From Utricularia gibba (Eukaryota > Streptophyta > Magnoliopsida > Lamiales > Lentibulariaceae): a DNA stretch of 64,000 nt. The stretch is taken from contig NEEC01000010.1 in the NCBI GenBank assembly GCA_002189035.1, forward strand, positions 2,790,001-2,854,000, read 5' to 3'. The position numbers and the translations under genes were made by a program. Shown piece after piece: positions 1-12,529 of this stretch (its first letter is position 1; each line of letters begins with the position of its first letter). Below the pieces are notes generated by a model. It was not told the DNA's origin. It made no database searches and worked only from the letters and a program-made list of their open reading frames with translations.

Positions 1-1729
1 AGGACACGATGATCGGCGGCGCATTCGTCCGGGAGTCTCCGGTGGGGAAAGGAAACGGGTGTGCATAGGAATGAGATACTGATAAACCCATCTCTGCTGC
101 TGCTGGATGAGCCGACATCAGGGCTGGATTCAACCATAGCTTTGAAGATAGTAGACACACTGCACGGCATAGCTGAGGTGTGTATTTGTCGAACCAGTTC
201 AACATAGCAGAGTTTTAGCTGAGGCAAGCTGCAATGGCAGGGCGGGAAAACAGTGATCACCACGATCCATCAGCCGTCGAGCCGCCTTTTCCTGAAGTTC
301 GATAAGCTGGTTCTTCTGGGAAGAGGGAGTTTGCTGTATTATGGGAAGACAACAGAGGCAATGGCTCACTTTTCATCCATAGGATGTTCTCCTCTTATTT
401 CAATGAATCCAGCAGACTTCATGCTTGATCTGGCTAATGGGAACTTGGTAGACATATCTGTGCCATCAGAGCTGGAAGACAAGGTTCAGTTGGGCCATCG
501 GGGATCAGGCGCTGGAGGGAAGAAACCTGCACTTTCACTTCTGATTCACGAGGTAACTGCATAAACTCATCGGCATACTGTGGAAGAACAGCAGGCTTTT
601 CTCATAAACATATTTGACTGAAGCAGTATCTGGTTGAGGCCTACGAGGCGAGGACTGCGGAGAGTGGAAAAAAGAGACATTTGGCACCGACACCTATTGA
701 GAAAGCCGCCAGGAGAGAATGGGGAACAAGCTGGTGGGAGCAGTATTCCATACTATTCTGTAGAGGACTTAAAGAGCGAAGGCATGACTACTTCAGCTGG
801 TTGAGGATCACCCAAGTTCTTGCTATTGCAGCAATCTTGGGAATGTTGTGGTGGCAATCCGGTAGTGATGACCCTGAGAAATTCCAAGAGCAGGTTAGGT
901 TTCAACACGTTACTTGTAATTTTCCAGACAAAAACCAGGCTAAACAGAAGGCCATTGCAGGCCGGATTGCTTTTCTTCATTGCAGTATTCTGGGGATTTG
1001 TTCCAGTCTTCACAGCAATATTTACATTCCCACAAGAAAGAGCCATGCTGAGCAAGGAAAGGGCAGCAGATATGTACAGGCTAAGTGCATATTTTGCAGC
1101 AAGAACTTCAAGTGACCTGCCACTCGACCTAATGTTGCCACTAGTTTTCCTTCTGGTAGTCTATTTCATGGCAGGCTTAAGAATGGAAGCAGGGTCCTTT
1201 TTCCTCACCATACTTACGGTTTTCCTCTGCATCATAGCTGCTCAGGTTCAACATGTTCCTTCATTCACAGAAATCTGAATCTGAAGGGTGACTTTCTACC
1301 TGACATATGAAAACAATGCAGGGCCTGGGGCTAGCTATTGGCGCTACATTGATGGAGTTGAAGAGGGCAACGACTCTGGCCTCGGTTACAGTCATGACCT
1401 TCATGCTGGCTGGAGGCTTCTTTGTTGAGGTGAACTTATGTTTCTTTGTACAGTTCAGTAAATCTGAAACAGGATACCAGAAAATGATCCATTTTAAATT
1501 GTTTCAGAAAATTCCAGTGTTCATCTCATGGATCCGGTATCTCTCCTTCAACTACCACACCTATAAACTACTTCTAAAAGTTCAGTATGGGCATTTAACA
1601 AAAGCAATAGGTGGGATCAAAATCGATGATGGTTATACAGATGTTGGAGCACTCGCAGCAATGGTTGTCTGCTACAGAATACTAGCTTACATTTCTTTAA
1701 GAAGGATGAAACTTCACCTTGTAGCTTAA
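1..1729 (+). CDS. ABCG22: ABCG22-like half-size ABC transporter (5' truncated)
   Basis: This is a G-subfamily half-transporter (ATP-binding domain, then membrane domain) of the plasma membrane; Arabidopsis ABCG22 is linked to stomatal and drought responses. The window opens inside the ATPase domain, with the ABC signature (VSGGERKR-type) and Walker [15 protein letters not shown] at about 25-140. The H-loop TIHQPSSR follows at about 257. Later exons encode the membrane domain, including [42 protein letters not shown] and the last membrane segments, ending [10 protein letters not shown]. Introns with GT/AG borders separate exons near 179-242, 555-627, 894-940, 1243-1319 and 1430-1508. Two single-base losses, at the G run 31-33 and the A run 70-71, break the first exon although all motifs are recognisable; these look like sequencing errors. 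The wording of the linker ([12 protein letters not shown]) favours ABCG22 over ABCG14 or ABCG25. The stop lies 60 bp from the stop of the convergent CRTISO gene. Confidence 0.9.
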
Positions 1730-1789
1730 TCAAGAAACTCATACCTTCCAAAGTCTTCACCTTTCAAGACATATAACTTTGACAGTTTC

Positions 1790-4700
1790 TCATGCTAGTG
1801 TTCTCAGCCAGCGAAGTAGCCCAAGGAGAGATGCATCGAGTGCTTGGTTTTTCTTCTCCAATCCTGCTCAAACACAGAAAATCCCAAGTGAGAAGAGAAC
1901 ATCAAAAGTTTGATAGTGATGAGCTGAATCAATGTGTTGCATGTCGATGGATGATGAGCTTTGAAGTATTAAAAGAGCAACAACTAGCATCACACATCAC
2001 CTAAATCAGCCGCCACACGATGCGCGCACATGACCCCTGAAAAGGCCACAGCTATGACACCTTGCCCAGGAAAGCAACTATCTCCCACACAATACAGGCC
2101 ATTTACAGCCTACAAGTGCCACAGGAAAGGTAGCATCTTAAAATTATTAACTGAAAAAATAGCAAGAACAATGACAACCCTTGTTCCCACAAGGGAATGT
2201 TGAATAGCTTACAGTAGTGTTGAAAGGCATCCCTAACAATCCCTTGGGAATTGAATGAGGCATCGGACCATAAGTACCACTGTCACGAGCTAAGTATCGC
2301 CTGTGAGTTCTTGGTGTCCCAACCTAAAATACAAGTGGATTAAGAAATGAAAAATCCAGTTTCTGCTCAACAGAGCCAGGCATGGTTTTAACTATAGAAT
2401 GGCTCAACAGTATACCTCCTTGAAAACTATAGACGACTCCAGTCCAGGGAACAATTTCTGCTCAAGCCTGTGTATTATTCTTTTAGATAACAATTCCTTC
2501 TTCTCTTCATAATCTTTGCGTGAGAGGCCCTAGAGCAGAGTGGAAATCTGTATAACCATTCTTAAGAACATGAACAAGAAAATCAGCTTGTTATGTCACA
2601 AGTTCTTTCACCAAATGTTTCATTAGTTAAATTCAGATTCAGCTCAATGAACTACTCTGAAAAGCCTGCTATTAAAATAAGCCCAATGGAAAATTAGGAA
2701 ATATGAAATGCTTCGGCAAAAACAACATCCAGAAATAATACCTCCCAATCCTCTATAGGAGAGGTTGTGAATATGTGAAAAATGTGATTTCCCTCGGGAG
2801 CTAACGACTTGTCAAGAACTGTTGGAATGCTCAAAAAGATGCTCCCATACGATTTCTCAAGATGTTTCCAGTCATCCTGCATAGTTAACGAGAGTATAAA
2901 GTACGGCAGCAATCAGAAAACACAAACAGCGAAAAAAAAAGGGTTCACAAATGCAGAAGTTGGTGAATAACAATATGATCTGTCATGCCTCTAGAATGAA
3001 ATGATGGCAATCTGTATTCTCTGGCAAAACATCAGCTTTGACGCCCATGTGAATAGAGAGAAAAGATGGTGCTTTAACATATGCCTCCTGAAATCTTCGT
3101 TCTTCTTCAGGAGTATCCTTGCTTTTCAGGAGCTTCCCTAGGCAAATGGCCAGTGAAGATAAATATTCATATGTTGTTGCCTGTTGAGCCAAAAAGGGCA
3201 TCATACCAAAGGTATCCCATCTAGTAGCATTTGAAATAACTGTTTGAGCGTAGAATTGCCTTCCATCAGATAGCTTCACCCCAACCTATAAAAAAATAAA
3301 TAAGTTGTAAAGGACTTCACGGATCTCCAAGGAATGTAAAATTTTCTCAAAAACCATAATTTCCAGTGGTTAAACTCACAGCTTTTCCATCCTCTAAGAT
3401 AATGCTCGTCACATTTGCCTTGTAAAGTATCCTGCTTGCATGATTAACCAAACCCCTTGCCAAAGACTTGGGGATTTCTCCAACTCCACCCTCGGGGTAA
3501 TTGATCCCACCAAAATGCCTGTCACACAAAACCTGAAGGAAGGAAAAGGAAATACGGCACATCAAGCAATAGAAAAATATTCTGAGAACTAATGAAGTCA
3601 ATTACCATGCTTGCATTTATCATAGGTGTCTGTGTTGCATTCACTGTACTCACTATAAAACACTGGAGGAGAAAAGCAGAACTTTGAGAAATAGATGAGC
3701 GATAAAGGAAACCAAGAGAGTGAGATTCGCGTCTAGGTAAGTAGAAGTCCACCTCAGCATCAATAAAGGACAACAGTTCAGGATCTTTGATGTACTTCCT
3801 AGCTACATTTCCAGCATTCTGAGGCAGATAGTAAGCTGCGAAAGTTTTAAAATTGTACATAAGTTAAAGCAGGAAATAGAGGCATTTGATAGTAAGTGTT
3901 TAGTAGTCAATTTAGAGGAAAAGCGACAGGTAAGTTCAATTACCAAGAGTTAGGCACTCCAGTGGCTTCTTCAAAAACTGATCAAACAGGTAAAGGGGTT
4001 CCTCCAGAGATTTAACTTCCAACGAGTTCAAAGAATTGAATATCTGAAAAAATACCAAAGAATACATGAGTTGAATCCGAACACATGAGCATAATTGAGA
4101 TAATAACCTGAATCGAAACAGACCTTCCAGCAGTCACTGTAAAACTTCCGAATCCCATCTTCCTCGTGAGGAAATTTACCAACAAGTTCTGAGATGAATT
4201 TTTCGTAATCTCGATGCACTTGTACTGAGAGGCCATGAGGTAAATGGAAATGAACAGTAGTAGGGTCAGGTATCACCTGCAACTTACATCCCACTGCAGC
4301 TAATGCTTGAGTAATCAGATTCATATTCCCCTTCAAAGCAATAAAAACAGAAAAAATTTCAAAAAACGAATGAAAGTCATATTACATCCACGCCAGCAAG
4401 TGAGCTAAGTTTGATATCAAACTTACCTTATCACTGAATCCAAACATGACTGATGATCCAACATCAAATGTGAATCCATCCCTCTGGTAAAAGCCTGAAC
4501 TGCCACCAGGAATAACATACTTCTCAAGAACCAACACCTTCGCTCCTTTCACCGCCAGCTGCGTCGCTGCCACTAACCCTCCAATACCAGAACCTATTAC
4601 AATGGCATCATAACTAGACCTCTCCCCTTCATCTACTATGTTTTGAACATTCGTAACTTCGCCCACATCGACTGCTGATTTCACCCTCAAAAAGGTGCTT

Positions 4701-4879
4701 CTTTTCACAAGCTTGAATCTGCTAACGCCAGATTTCAAGCCATGGCTACGATAGCCAGTGGGGTTCCTAGAATTAAAAGGGACAAAACTACGTATTCCAT
4801 GGCGCTGTTTCCTCAAACCATTGCCGCAGTTACAGATCACAAACGGAGCAGACGAAAATCCATAACATAAAACATCCAT
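1790..4879 (-). CDS. CRTISO: Carotenoid isomerase (prolycopene isomerase), chloroplast
   Basis: The enzyme converts poly-cis lycopene (prolycopene) to all-trans lycopene in plastids, a redox-neutral FADred-dependent step of carotenoid synthesis. Exon 1 (4427-4879) encodes a basic, Ser/Arg-rich transit peptide of about 70 residues, then the dinucleotide-binding motif [19 protein letters not shown]. Minus-strand exons follow with family signatures in order: [117 protein letters not shown] and [19 protein letters not shown]. The last small exon (1790-1863) encodes LEKK...LLRWLRTLA, the usual C-terminus; it is easy to miss because reading through its intron gives an early stop near 1990. About a dozen exons are visible and no frame break was seen. 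Tail-to-tail with ABCG22, 60 bp apart. Confidence 0.95.
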
Positions 4880-5642
4880 TTCGCCAACGTAATCAGCCAG
4901 AAATCAATCTCCCATCTAACCAAGTCCCAAAAATTACCCCAGAAAAAATGATTTTTTTGGAGCCCCAAATTGCCAATCAATATCACAAATCAGCTCAAAC
5001 CCAAACGTTGGGACGAAGCCAAACCGCAAATTGATTATTCCTAGCAGCTATCAGCGTTTACGGCTTTCTTGTTCTTGAAGCTTGAAGCTGGACTCCTGGT
5101 TGTTCCTTAATGGAAAAAAAAATACAGCAACTCCTTACTGAAGAGCAATCCAAATACGATTGACGACGTTCCCTGTCACTCGCTTTAATGGCTAGTGTTG
5201 GAACAAATCGCAATGTCCTAAAGGGGCCCTTTTAAAATGACTTTCGACTCAAAACCAAAAATGTGCCTGTTCTTCCGAAAGAGAAGCTACCACGTAGCGA
5301 GTTTCACCTGCTCTTGTAATCCAGACTCTTGTAATTTTTAACATCTTTCTGAATTTTTTGGTTTCTTTTGCTTCTCCGCTCGATTTTCATGAATTTCAAG
5401 TAAAAACTTCGTGGAGAAGAAGTTTCCTCCGTTGACATTCGAACAGTCAGTAAAAAAATTACAAAGTTGATCTCTTGCTTACTGGTCTGGATCAGAGGCT
5501 CCTCACTGAATCTACGCTATCTCATTTACATTACAAATAAGAAATCATCCTCTATAAGACTGAATTCCATCGAGTTCGGAATTACAACACTATCTGGTTT
5601 TCTATTTAAGCAGCATCTTACATTGTGTGCAGAACAGCGCCC
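4880..5642. other. Intergenic: CRTISO 5' flank and CDPK 3' flank
   Basis: No gene is supported here. The interval holds the promoter and 5' leader of CRTISO (read leftward) and the 3' untranslated region of the CDPK gene. Small open frames on the plus strand (about 5467-5912) overlap the EF-hand exons on the other strand and are not credible. Confidence 0.6.
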
Positions 5643-7943
5643 TTATAAAATGTTCCCTTTGAGCATCATCCTCAGAAACTCATTGTAGTCTATTTGCCCA
5701 TCCTGCACAGTAGACCCAATAAAGTTAAAGCACTTTTCTTCAGTGATGGGATTTCGTTTGAAGTTCAAGGTGGTTTAAAAAGTGTTTACATTGTTCTGAT
5801 CTGCTTCCTGAATCATTTCTTTGATGTGGGTGACCCCTGCGCCAAACTCGTCACATGCTTTTTGGAGCTCATCCTGTGTGATGTAGCCACTCCCATCTAT
5901 GTCGAAGTATGAGAATGCTTTCAATAGATGATCTTCCTTGTGTATTTTGTCCGAATGCAGTGTCGCCGCTAAGAACTCGCCGTAGTCAATGGCACCATTG
6001 TTGTTGATGTCCGTCTGAAAAAAGGAGAAAAAAATATAAGGAAAACAGAGATAATGGGATGGTTCTTCACATCCCACAAGAGAAGTTTGCTCACAGCGTT
6101 CATCAAGTGAAAGATCTGAGATTCGTCGTGCTTAGCGCCTAATTGCTCAAGGCCTTCCTTGAGCTCTTCAAATGTGATGTAGCCACTATTGTCTCTGTCT
6201 ATTATCTTGAACATTTCTTTGAGCCCAGCTATTTCTTCTGCTGATAAACTTTCAGCTATAACCTGATGGCAGGATGCTTATCAGAGAATGAATTTCATGA
6301 CAGACTGCGAATGAAGAAGCTTTACAGTTTTTTGTTGTATATATACCATGAGAGCCATTTTCTTGAGATATTCCATGGCTGAAAACGCCGTCAACCGAGT
6401 TAAGATAGCCGAATCAAGAGGCTTGCCAGGGGCTTCACCTTCCACCTGGAGCCAAGGGTGACCTGCATAAAAACGGAAAACCTTCACATCTGGATTCCAG
6501 AGCTCCATGATGTTGGCTAACCAATACATGATATCTAGTATAGATCATAGCTCACATAGCACTTGATGGGCAGTTAGCCTCTGTCTTGGATCCCTTTTGA
6601 GCATCTTCTTGACTAAATCTTTTGCACTCTCAGAGATAGTTGGCCATGGATCTGAGGTGAAATCAATGACACTGTGTAGGATATCTTGAAATAATTCTTC
6701 TTCAGTCTCTGCAAAAAATGATGCTTCAGTGCTGGTTCTGAGTGCTGAATGATACAACTGTAAGACAGAGTGTGTAGATTTACCACCCCAAAATGGAGGT
6801 GTGCCACTGAGCATAATGTAAATCATCACTCCAGCACTCCAAATATCTGCCTCAGGCCCATAGTGTTGAGAGAGAACATCAGGAGCAACATAAAATGGGC
6901 TTCCAACAATGTCACTGAATACTTCTCCTGTATGATTCACAGTGAAACAACAGGTGATCAAATTGAAATATGATGAAAACTATGGTTTTTCATGAATTAT
7001 TTACCTGGTTTGAAGAAAGTGGACAGTCCAAAATCAATGGCTTTCATGGGAGAATCCTCCTCACCATTGACAAACAGAAAGTTTTCAGGCTTGAGATCCC
7101 GATGCATTACACCTAAAGAATGACAGGTTTCCACAACACCAACAATTGTTCTCGCCAGTTCAGAAGCCTTCTTCTCTGAGTAGTGACCACGTTTGACAAT
7201 CCTTTCAAAAAGATCACCACCGGTACAAAGCTCCATGACAGCATGAACAGCCACAGAATCCTCATATGCCCCCTTAATCGAGATCATATTTGGATTACCA
7301 GACAAGTGATGCATGATCTCTATTTCTCTCCTCACATCATCCACATCTTCCTGAGTTAATAATTTCCTCTTTGCAATAGATTTACAAGCATACTCTTTCC
7401 CTGTGCTCTTCTCAAAACAGAGGAATGTCTTCCCAAACTGACCCTGCCCAAGCTTCCTCCCCAAATTGAAGTGCTGTTTCAAATGCCCTGTTTCCGTTTT
7501 CAGCACAGACTTCACCTGGAGTCCTACGCTCATACTTCCTTTAGGTCTCTCGAGTTTCTGGGCTTCATTTCGTTCTGGCATTCCCTCATTCACTCTACAG
7601 ACCTCGTCATTCGCATAAGAAACTAATCTTGGTTTCGTTTCCTTTTCCTTGATCACCTTCTCCCATGCATCAGGCGCCGCCGGCTGTTTCTGCTCCAGTA
7701 CCCGTTCCACCACCGCTACAGATTCCTTCTCCGTCAACTTCAATATCCCCCAATCATCAATTTTCACCATTTCCGGGGTACAATCCCAGGAAACCGCACG
7801 CCCTCCACCGATGACATTCCGCCGACCCTTTCTCCGTGATCATCGCAAGAAATTACCTCTGTAGACTTTGGCGTCCATAATGAAATGGAAACCGTGAAAC
7901 AGGCATATCCAACACCCCCGCCATTGACACACGTGTTTCCCAT
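5643..7943 (-). CDS. Calcium-dependent protein kinase (CDPK, subgroup I type)
   Basis: A Ser/Thr kinase activated by Ca2+ through a built-in calmodulin-like domain. The start is placed at 7943 because it gives MGNTCV, a myristoylation/palmitoylation N-terminus shared with CPK1/2/20-type kinases. The kinase domain has [16 protein letters not shown], the catalytic [18 protein letters not shown] and [20 protein letters not shown] junction/autoinhibitory helix follows ([12 protein letters not shown]). Four EF-hands are visible: [36 protein letters not shown] and a fourth split by an intron ahead of DGQIDYNEF. The protein ends MLKGNIL; expected length is about 600 residues in seven or so exons. 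The variable N-terminal region changes frame near 7826-7831 (a CCC/TTT run); one missing base would join the two parts. Reading from the next Met (7770) would avoid the break but lose the membrane anchor. The specific CPK number is not assignable. Confidence 0.9.
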
Positions 7944-9216
7944 TATCAGAAACCTCTTAAAACACCAAAACAATCAATCAAACCAACAACTTGAGGCAAC
8001 CCAGAAACCCCTGCATCATGCAGAGTTACAAAAGACCCCGCAAGCAGACAATCAGGATTCCTGGGGACTTCAGGGAATGAGGGCATTATAAGGGGAAGTT
8101 TATTGAATGAGATGAGATTTTAGAAAAAGACAGGTACACAGAAGAGACGACCGGAACTTTTTCCGTTGAACTAGAAACTTTCCATAGCAGGGGATGAGGA
8201 GCAGCTACTGCTGATTGGTCACAAATGCGCGTGGAATTATTCAAAATATATTTTTATACACATAATTTCATTACACTCCTTGATTTCATATTCAGGATTA
8301 TATCTCATTTAACTAATTTAAAATAATAATTTTATTTTTTATAAAATATTTTAAAATGCTTATCAAACTTTTTTTACTAAATTACCCTTGTAAAATTTAA
8401 TATAATAACAATATACGTTGATTTGGTCATTTCTTCTGACTTTTTGTCGGCATTTGAAGTTTTCGACACCCCACCTTATTAATATTAATAGTATTATTAT
8501 TAATTAAAAAAAGACTCAGCCACGAGAGTTGTTGAACGAATCAAGATGACGATGGGAGTAATTAAGCAGCTACTTAGATATTCCTAATAATCGGCCTTCA
8601 AAATTATTTCTTGATTTGGGTCCACACGCGCCTTGTAGGCGCGTATATTCCATCATAATGCAAACTAGGTGTAACTCATTTTTTGAATTATAAAAAAAAT
8701 AATAGTAAATTATCTCCTAGGAATTTAGATGAAGATACTTATTATTTAGTTTATTAATTTTAATTTCATTTCTTAGTATAGCATATCCTTTTCTAATGTG
8801 TACCAAGTCTTGAAAACTGAGGATGATTGACTTCATCTTGATTAGGGCAGATGTGTTGTGCCTGCTGAGTTCCAACATGTCTGTAATAATGTTTGATGAA
8901 TACCTTGGTTGTTTACTTGTGGGCTGAACCTGGAAGGAACAATGGATTGATTGGCTTTGGATGGAACTGGTTCATGAACAAAGGGATGGGGAGTAAAAAC
9001 TGAGATCAGTTCGGAGCATGAATCCATGGATTTTCAGTACAGTAATGGAGTGGATCACCAGACAAGTAAAGTGAATTGGCTTTTGATGTATGGCGGAGAA
9101 TAAGAATCAAAATTTCAGCACACTGTATGTAGCTGTAGAAAAGAGACCCGAGTCGAAACATGTGCTCTAAGCTCCTGGTGCAAACTCATAAAACACCATA
9201 GAAGTTGCTACAAATC
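7944..9216. other. Intergenic, AT-rich; no gene supported
   Basis: Promoter side of the CDPK gene followed by AT-rich DNA (8240-8820) without a plausible coding region. A 61-codon minus-strand frame near 8842-9027 has no recognisable homology and no splice context, so it is not annotated. The part next to 9217 probably includes the 3' untranslated region of the CCDC137-like gene. Confidence 0.5.
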
Positions 9217-10599
9217 CTAGGAGGAGGTCAAGGGTGTCGCATTGACAGGCCCGGGAAGCTGAATACCTGGTCTTGAGGTCCATTTTTTACGATCCCGGTA
9301 AGCTTCTACTGCTCGCAGACGAAGCCTTTCTTGGGATGCATTGTGAGTTGTCTTCAGTTGCTGCATATGGAAACAGGGAGGCAGATAAACAGAAGGACAC
9401 CTTGAAACACACATGTGAAGGGAAGGGAGTTTTTGAGAGGGAGAACCTTTGGAACGGTTAGCTTTGGAGGAGCCATCACAACGTCTCCAAATCTTACTTC
9501 TTCATGGCCAGGGAACTCCTCATCATCCTCTGTCTTTGATCTTTTATGCTTCTTCTTTCTTTCTTCCTGGCGCCTGCAAGCATTATCAGGAATGATAATT
9601 TGGGGACCCAGAAGCTTGATCAACCGTGAGAAAATAAGGTGAGTATAACTAGCCAAATGCCCAAATTACAGGAACTCCACAGGGCTCATGATCCTCAAAA
9701 AGATATACAAACTTACTGCTTTTTACGCTGTTTCCTCTGAGAGACACCAACATCAGATTCGGTTAAGGTGCCGAATCTGAAGTCAAGAGACTTTTTTTTA
9801 TCCTTCTTTCTCTTTTTCATGGCCTTCCGGGGGGTATCACTTTCATGCTTATTCTCTCTAGACTCAAGGATAACTACTTGATCATTTCTTTTTCTTTTTT
9901 TACCCGTAGAATGTGAATTGGCTCCTTCCCCTGAAGGATTTACCTGGACACGAGCAATAATAAGAACATTTACGCAGAGAACTCAGGCACCCAACAAACA
10001 AACGATTGTTCTTAGAAGACTAGAAATATCTTTCTCTGATTATTAGTGCTTTCTAAATCAATTTTCAGAACTGCAGCTAGCAATAGGGAAGAAAAATTTC
10101 ACCTTTGCAAGTCTCAAAACTGGAAAGCATAGGTTTTGAAAGGTAAAAAAAAAACTACAAGGTCATTACACATGCATAGCCAGGTCTAATATCAATGCAC
10201 CTTATCTTCTCCGCCGCCTGTGTTCTTCCCGGGACTAAAAGCTTTTCCCCCTGCTAGTGGGAACAACAATCAATTGAAGTACGCCCACAATAACATTAAC
10301 AAGAATTTTAACCAAGAACAAAGAAAAATTTTCACAGGCAAACAGAAATCCAGCGCGCGCGCATGAGAGAATTGTGAAATTATTTCGTATCCGATCAATC
10401 CAAGACAAAAATATGGAGAAATTTCACACAAAAACATGTAGAAAATTGGATCATAACCTGCAATTGACATGATTTTGCGGAGTTTAGAAGGTAAGGCATC
10501 GACAGAGTGAGGATCAGGGGGAGGCGGCAGCCTACTGTTCCCACCGCCGTGTGCCGCCTGGTAATTCTTCTCGCGCCTTCTTCTTCCCTTACCTCCCAT
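9217..10599 (-). CDS. CCDC137-like lysine-rich coiled-coil protein
   Basis: A small, very basic protein resembling the plant members of the coiled-coil domain-containing 137 family (nuclear/nucleolar in animals; plant role poorly known). Exon 1 (about 10459-10599) starts MGGKGRRRREKNYQAAHGGG and contains LPPPPDPHSVDALPSKLRKI, the most conserved block. A short exon near 10203-10257 encodes KAFSPGKN. A Lys/Arg-rich exon near 9717-9945 has KKRKRND and KKKRKKDKKKSLDFRFGTL. The next exon near 9456-9583 encodes RRQEERKKKHKR and EEVRFGDVVMAPPKL. The last exon encodes ASQERLRLRAVEAYRDRKKW and ends RPGIQLPGPVNATPLTSS. Spacing and splice borders fit a five-exon gene with no frame break. The family assignment rests on memory of the conserved blocks; the function should be treated as unknown. 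Confidence 0.7.
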
Positions 10600-10812
10600 T
10601 CGCAACACGCCCAAGTGTGTGTGGCAGAGGGAAAAAGCTCTGGAATAATTGAAACCCTCGGAAAAAATATTCTAATTTTGAAATCCCCAAATATTATATA
10701 AGGAGTTTTTCTTCTTTTTAAACGCTTGGGCTAAAAGCGAAGGGGACCCTGGCTGCAATTTCTTTCTTTCAGGTAACGTCGTCTCGCCGGAGCAGGATCC
10801 TCGGAGAGGTTA
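10600..10812. promoter_or_regulatory. Short divergent promoter between CCDC137-like and ENODL genes
   Basis: Only about 213 bp separate the two divergent start codons, so both 5' leaders and core promoters must share this interval. A TATA-like stretch (attatataagg) lies near 10691, suitably placed for the plus-strand gene. This suggests a bidirectional promoter; no experiment is implied. Confidence 0.45.
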
Positions 10813-11826
10813 ATGGAGGAGGTGGGATCTTCAGCATTCCTTCTTGTTGCGGCATATTTCCTCGTTACTGCATCGGCAGCCGCGACTGTTGGTTACACAA
10901 ACCACACCGTCGGAGGCGACGCCGGATGGTTCTTCGACACAGCCACCAACAAGAGCTCTGCAGATTACACCTCTTGGGCCAATAATCAGACCTTCAATCT
11001 TGGGGACTTTCTGAGTAAGTTTCAGAATGTTGATCTCACAACTGAAGGATTGATGTTGGTAATTGGATCGCATTGTTCAAGTATATGTTACGAGATGAAT
11101 CTCTTCCTTCGTTTATTTTGGATATGCCCAGGGTTCTTAAACTTGAAGTTGTATTGGTATCCAAGATTGGTTATGTTTCACAATGGTGCCTGTTCGAAAA
11201 AATGAGTGCTTTCAACGTCTTGGAGTATTGTGAGATTGTTGGTGTTGCTTGCATTTCCGCTTCTTTGGATTGTGAAAATGGGGATTTTTAGATGGAAGAT
11301 AGCTGCTGATCTGCAGCAAGTTTTGTGTGCGGTGTGCCACTCTCCCAGTGTCACTCACTACATATTCCTCATGTCTGCTCTTTCTTTTCTGCAGTATTCA
11401 ACACGAACACAAACCAAACGGTCTTCCAGACCTTCAACTCGACGACGTACGAGAGCTGCAGCACAGATGACTCATCAGACACTACATTCCAGTATGATGG
11501 AGGTGTTGATATCTTAGGTGAAGCCATTACAATTGCAGTGCCGCTGACCCTAAGGGTCCTCAGTATTACTTCTCAGATGCAAATGATGGTCTCCAATGCT
11601 TCCAAGGAATGGCCTTTGAGATCAACGTGAATCCTGGTCTTGGCCTCCCACCAAGCCTCAACCAACCACCTCCTCCCCTTACGCCCCACCGCCTGTGGAT
11701 GACGGGGAATCTCCACCAATTCCGGTGACTGGTACCTTGGGGAGTGGAGGTATGAAAGCCTCTCCAAGCTTGCAGCTGCTGTTTTTGGTTCTTTCTCCAA
11801 TCTTGTTAACAGCACAGTTATATTGA
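10813..11826 (+). CDS. Early nodulin-like / phytocyanin-type GPI-anchored protein
   Basis: A secreted cupredoxin-fold protein of the cell surface. It begins with a signal peptide (AFLLVAAYFLVTASAAA) and a phytocyanin domain starting HTVGGDAGWFF. The first exon ends after NLGDFL; the second starts near 11396 with IFNTNTNQTV, then SCSTDDSSDTTFQYDGG and LQCFQGMAFEINV. A Pro-rich linker and a hydrophobic C-terminus (LQLLFLVLSPILLTAQLY) follow, fitting a GPI signal. Expected copper-ligand histidines are absent (N/Q at those positions), as in ENODLs, so copper binding is unlikely. Two single-base losses break the second exon: at 11551-11556 (between PLTL and GPQYYF) and in the C run 11675-11678 (within PPPP). 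Because the protein is recognisable in all three frames in order, these look like sequence errors; true pseudogenisation cannot be excluded. Confidence 0.8.
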
Positions 11827-12109
11827 TGGTTTTGTTAGCGTTCATGATTCACTACCATGTTTAAACCTCACAAGAGGCAAGAGTTTCTACCTTGCTTTAT
11901 GTTTTATAGTCAATACAAATCCCAGTTGCCCTTCTACCTGCTTTTTTTTTCCAGAGAAACACTGACAGCATGACAAAACTTGCAGTGGGTTTCAGAGCAC
12001 ATCCCCCTTTCTGATACATTTTTCTCTTCAGCTTCCTAATAAACGGCAGCATCGTCGGCTTCGCTTCCAGATATTTATTCCGGTTGAGAAGCTTTAAAGC
12101 AGGAGAACA

Positions 12110-12395
12110 TTCTCAACATGCTTACCAGGCTCACGCTCTTTGATCCAGCAAATCCTCCAATCCTTTTCTAATCCCGATCAAAGCCGAAAGCACTACAGCA
12201 AGCGAGCGTTAAATTTCCTCTTCATATGATACAGAACTTACAGGTGAAGGGCTTCAAGAAACTTTGTCGTGCTCGAGCTCTGTCCAATCTCCTCTGGTCT
12301 TCCTGATGGTGTAGGCTTTCCGGATCTTCATGTTCAGACCATCCACAGTCGTGGGATGATCCTCCTCCACGCCCCAAAATGCCTGCCAGGAACCC
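12110..12395 (-). pseudogene. REVEILLE-type (LHY/CCA1-like) MYB gene relic
   Basis: A minus-strand remnant of the single-MYB domain of RVE6/RVE8-type clock regulators. From about 12385 to 12243 it reads KIRKAYTIRKTRGDWTELEH then, after a +1 shift at the A/T run near 12264-12266, DKFLEALHL followed by a GT donor. Around 12130-12182 the next exon reads FDRD-stop-KRIGGFAGSKSV, where functional proteins have FDRDWKKIEAFVGSKT, so the Trp codon is now TAG. No SHAQKYF exon and no acidic or C-terminal parts are found. Two lesions plus missing exons mark it as dead. It lies between intact genes, so it is probably a fragment of an ancestral or transposed RVE copy. Confidence 0.7.
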
Positions 12396-12529
12396 AAACA
12401 ACTTGTGCAGTTAGTATAGCATTAGAACTGATAATCCCACACCACGGAGAATCTTGAAAAAAACAGAGGAAGCAACAGGACGAAAATTGCCTGAAACAAC
12501 CAGCAATGGAGCTCACAGAAAATCAATAT

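Noticed and set aside
8842-9027. 61-codon minus-strand frame.
   Set aside because: No homology recognised, no neighbouring exons and not supported by composition.
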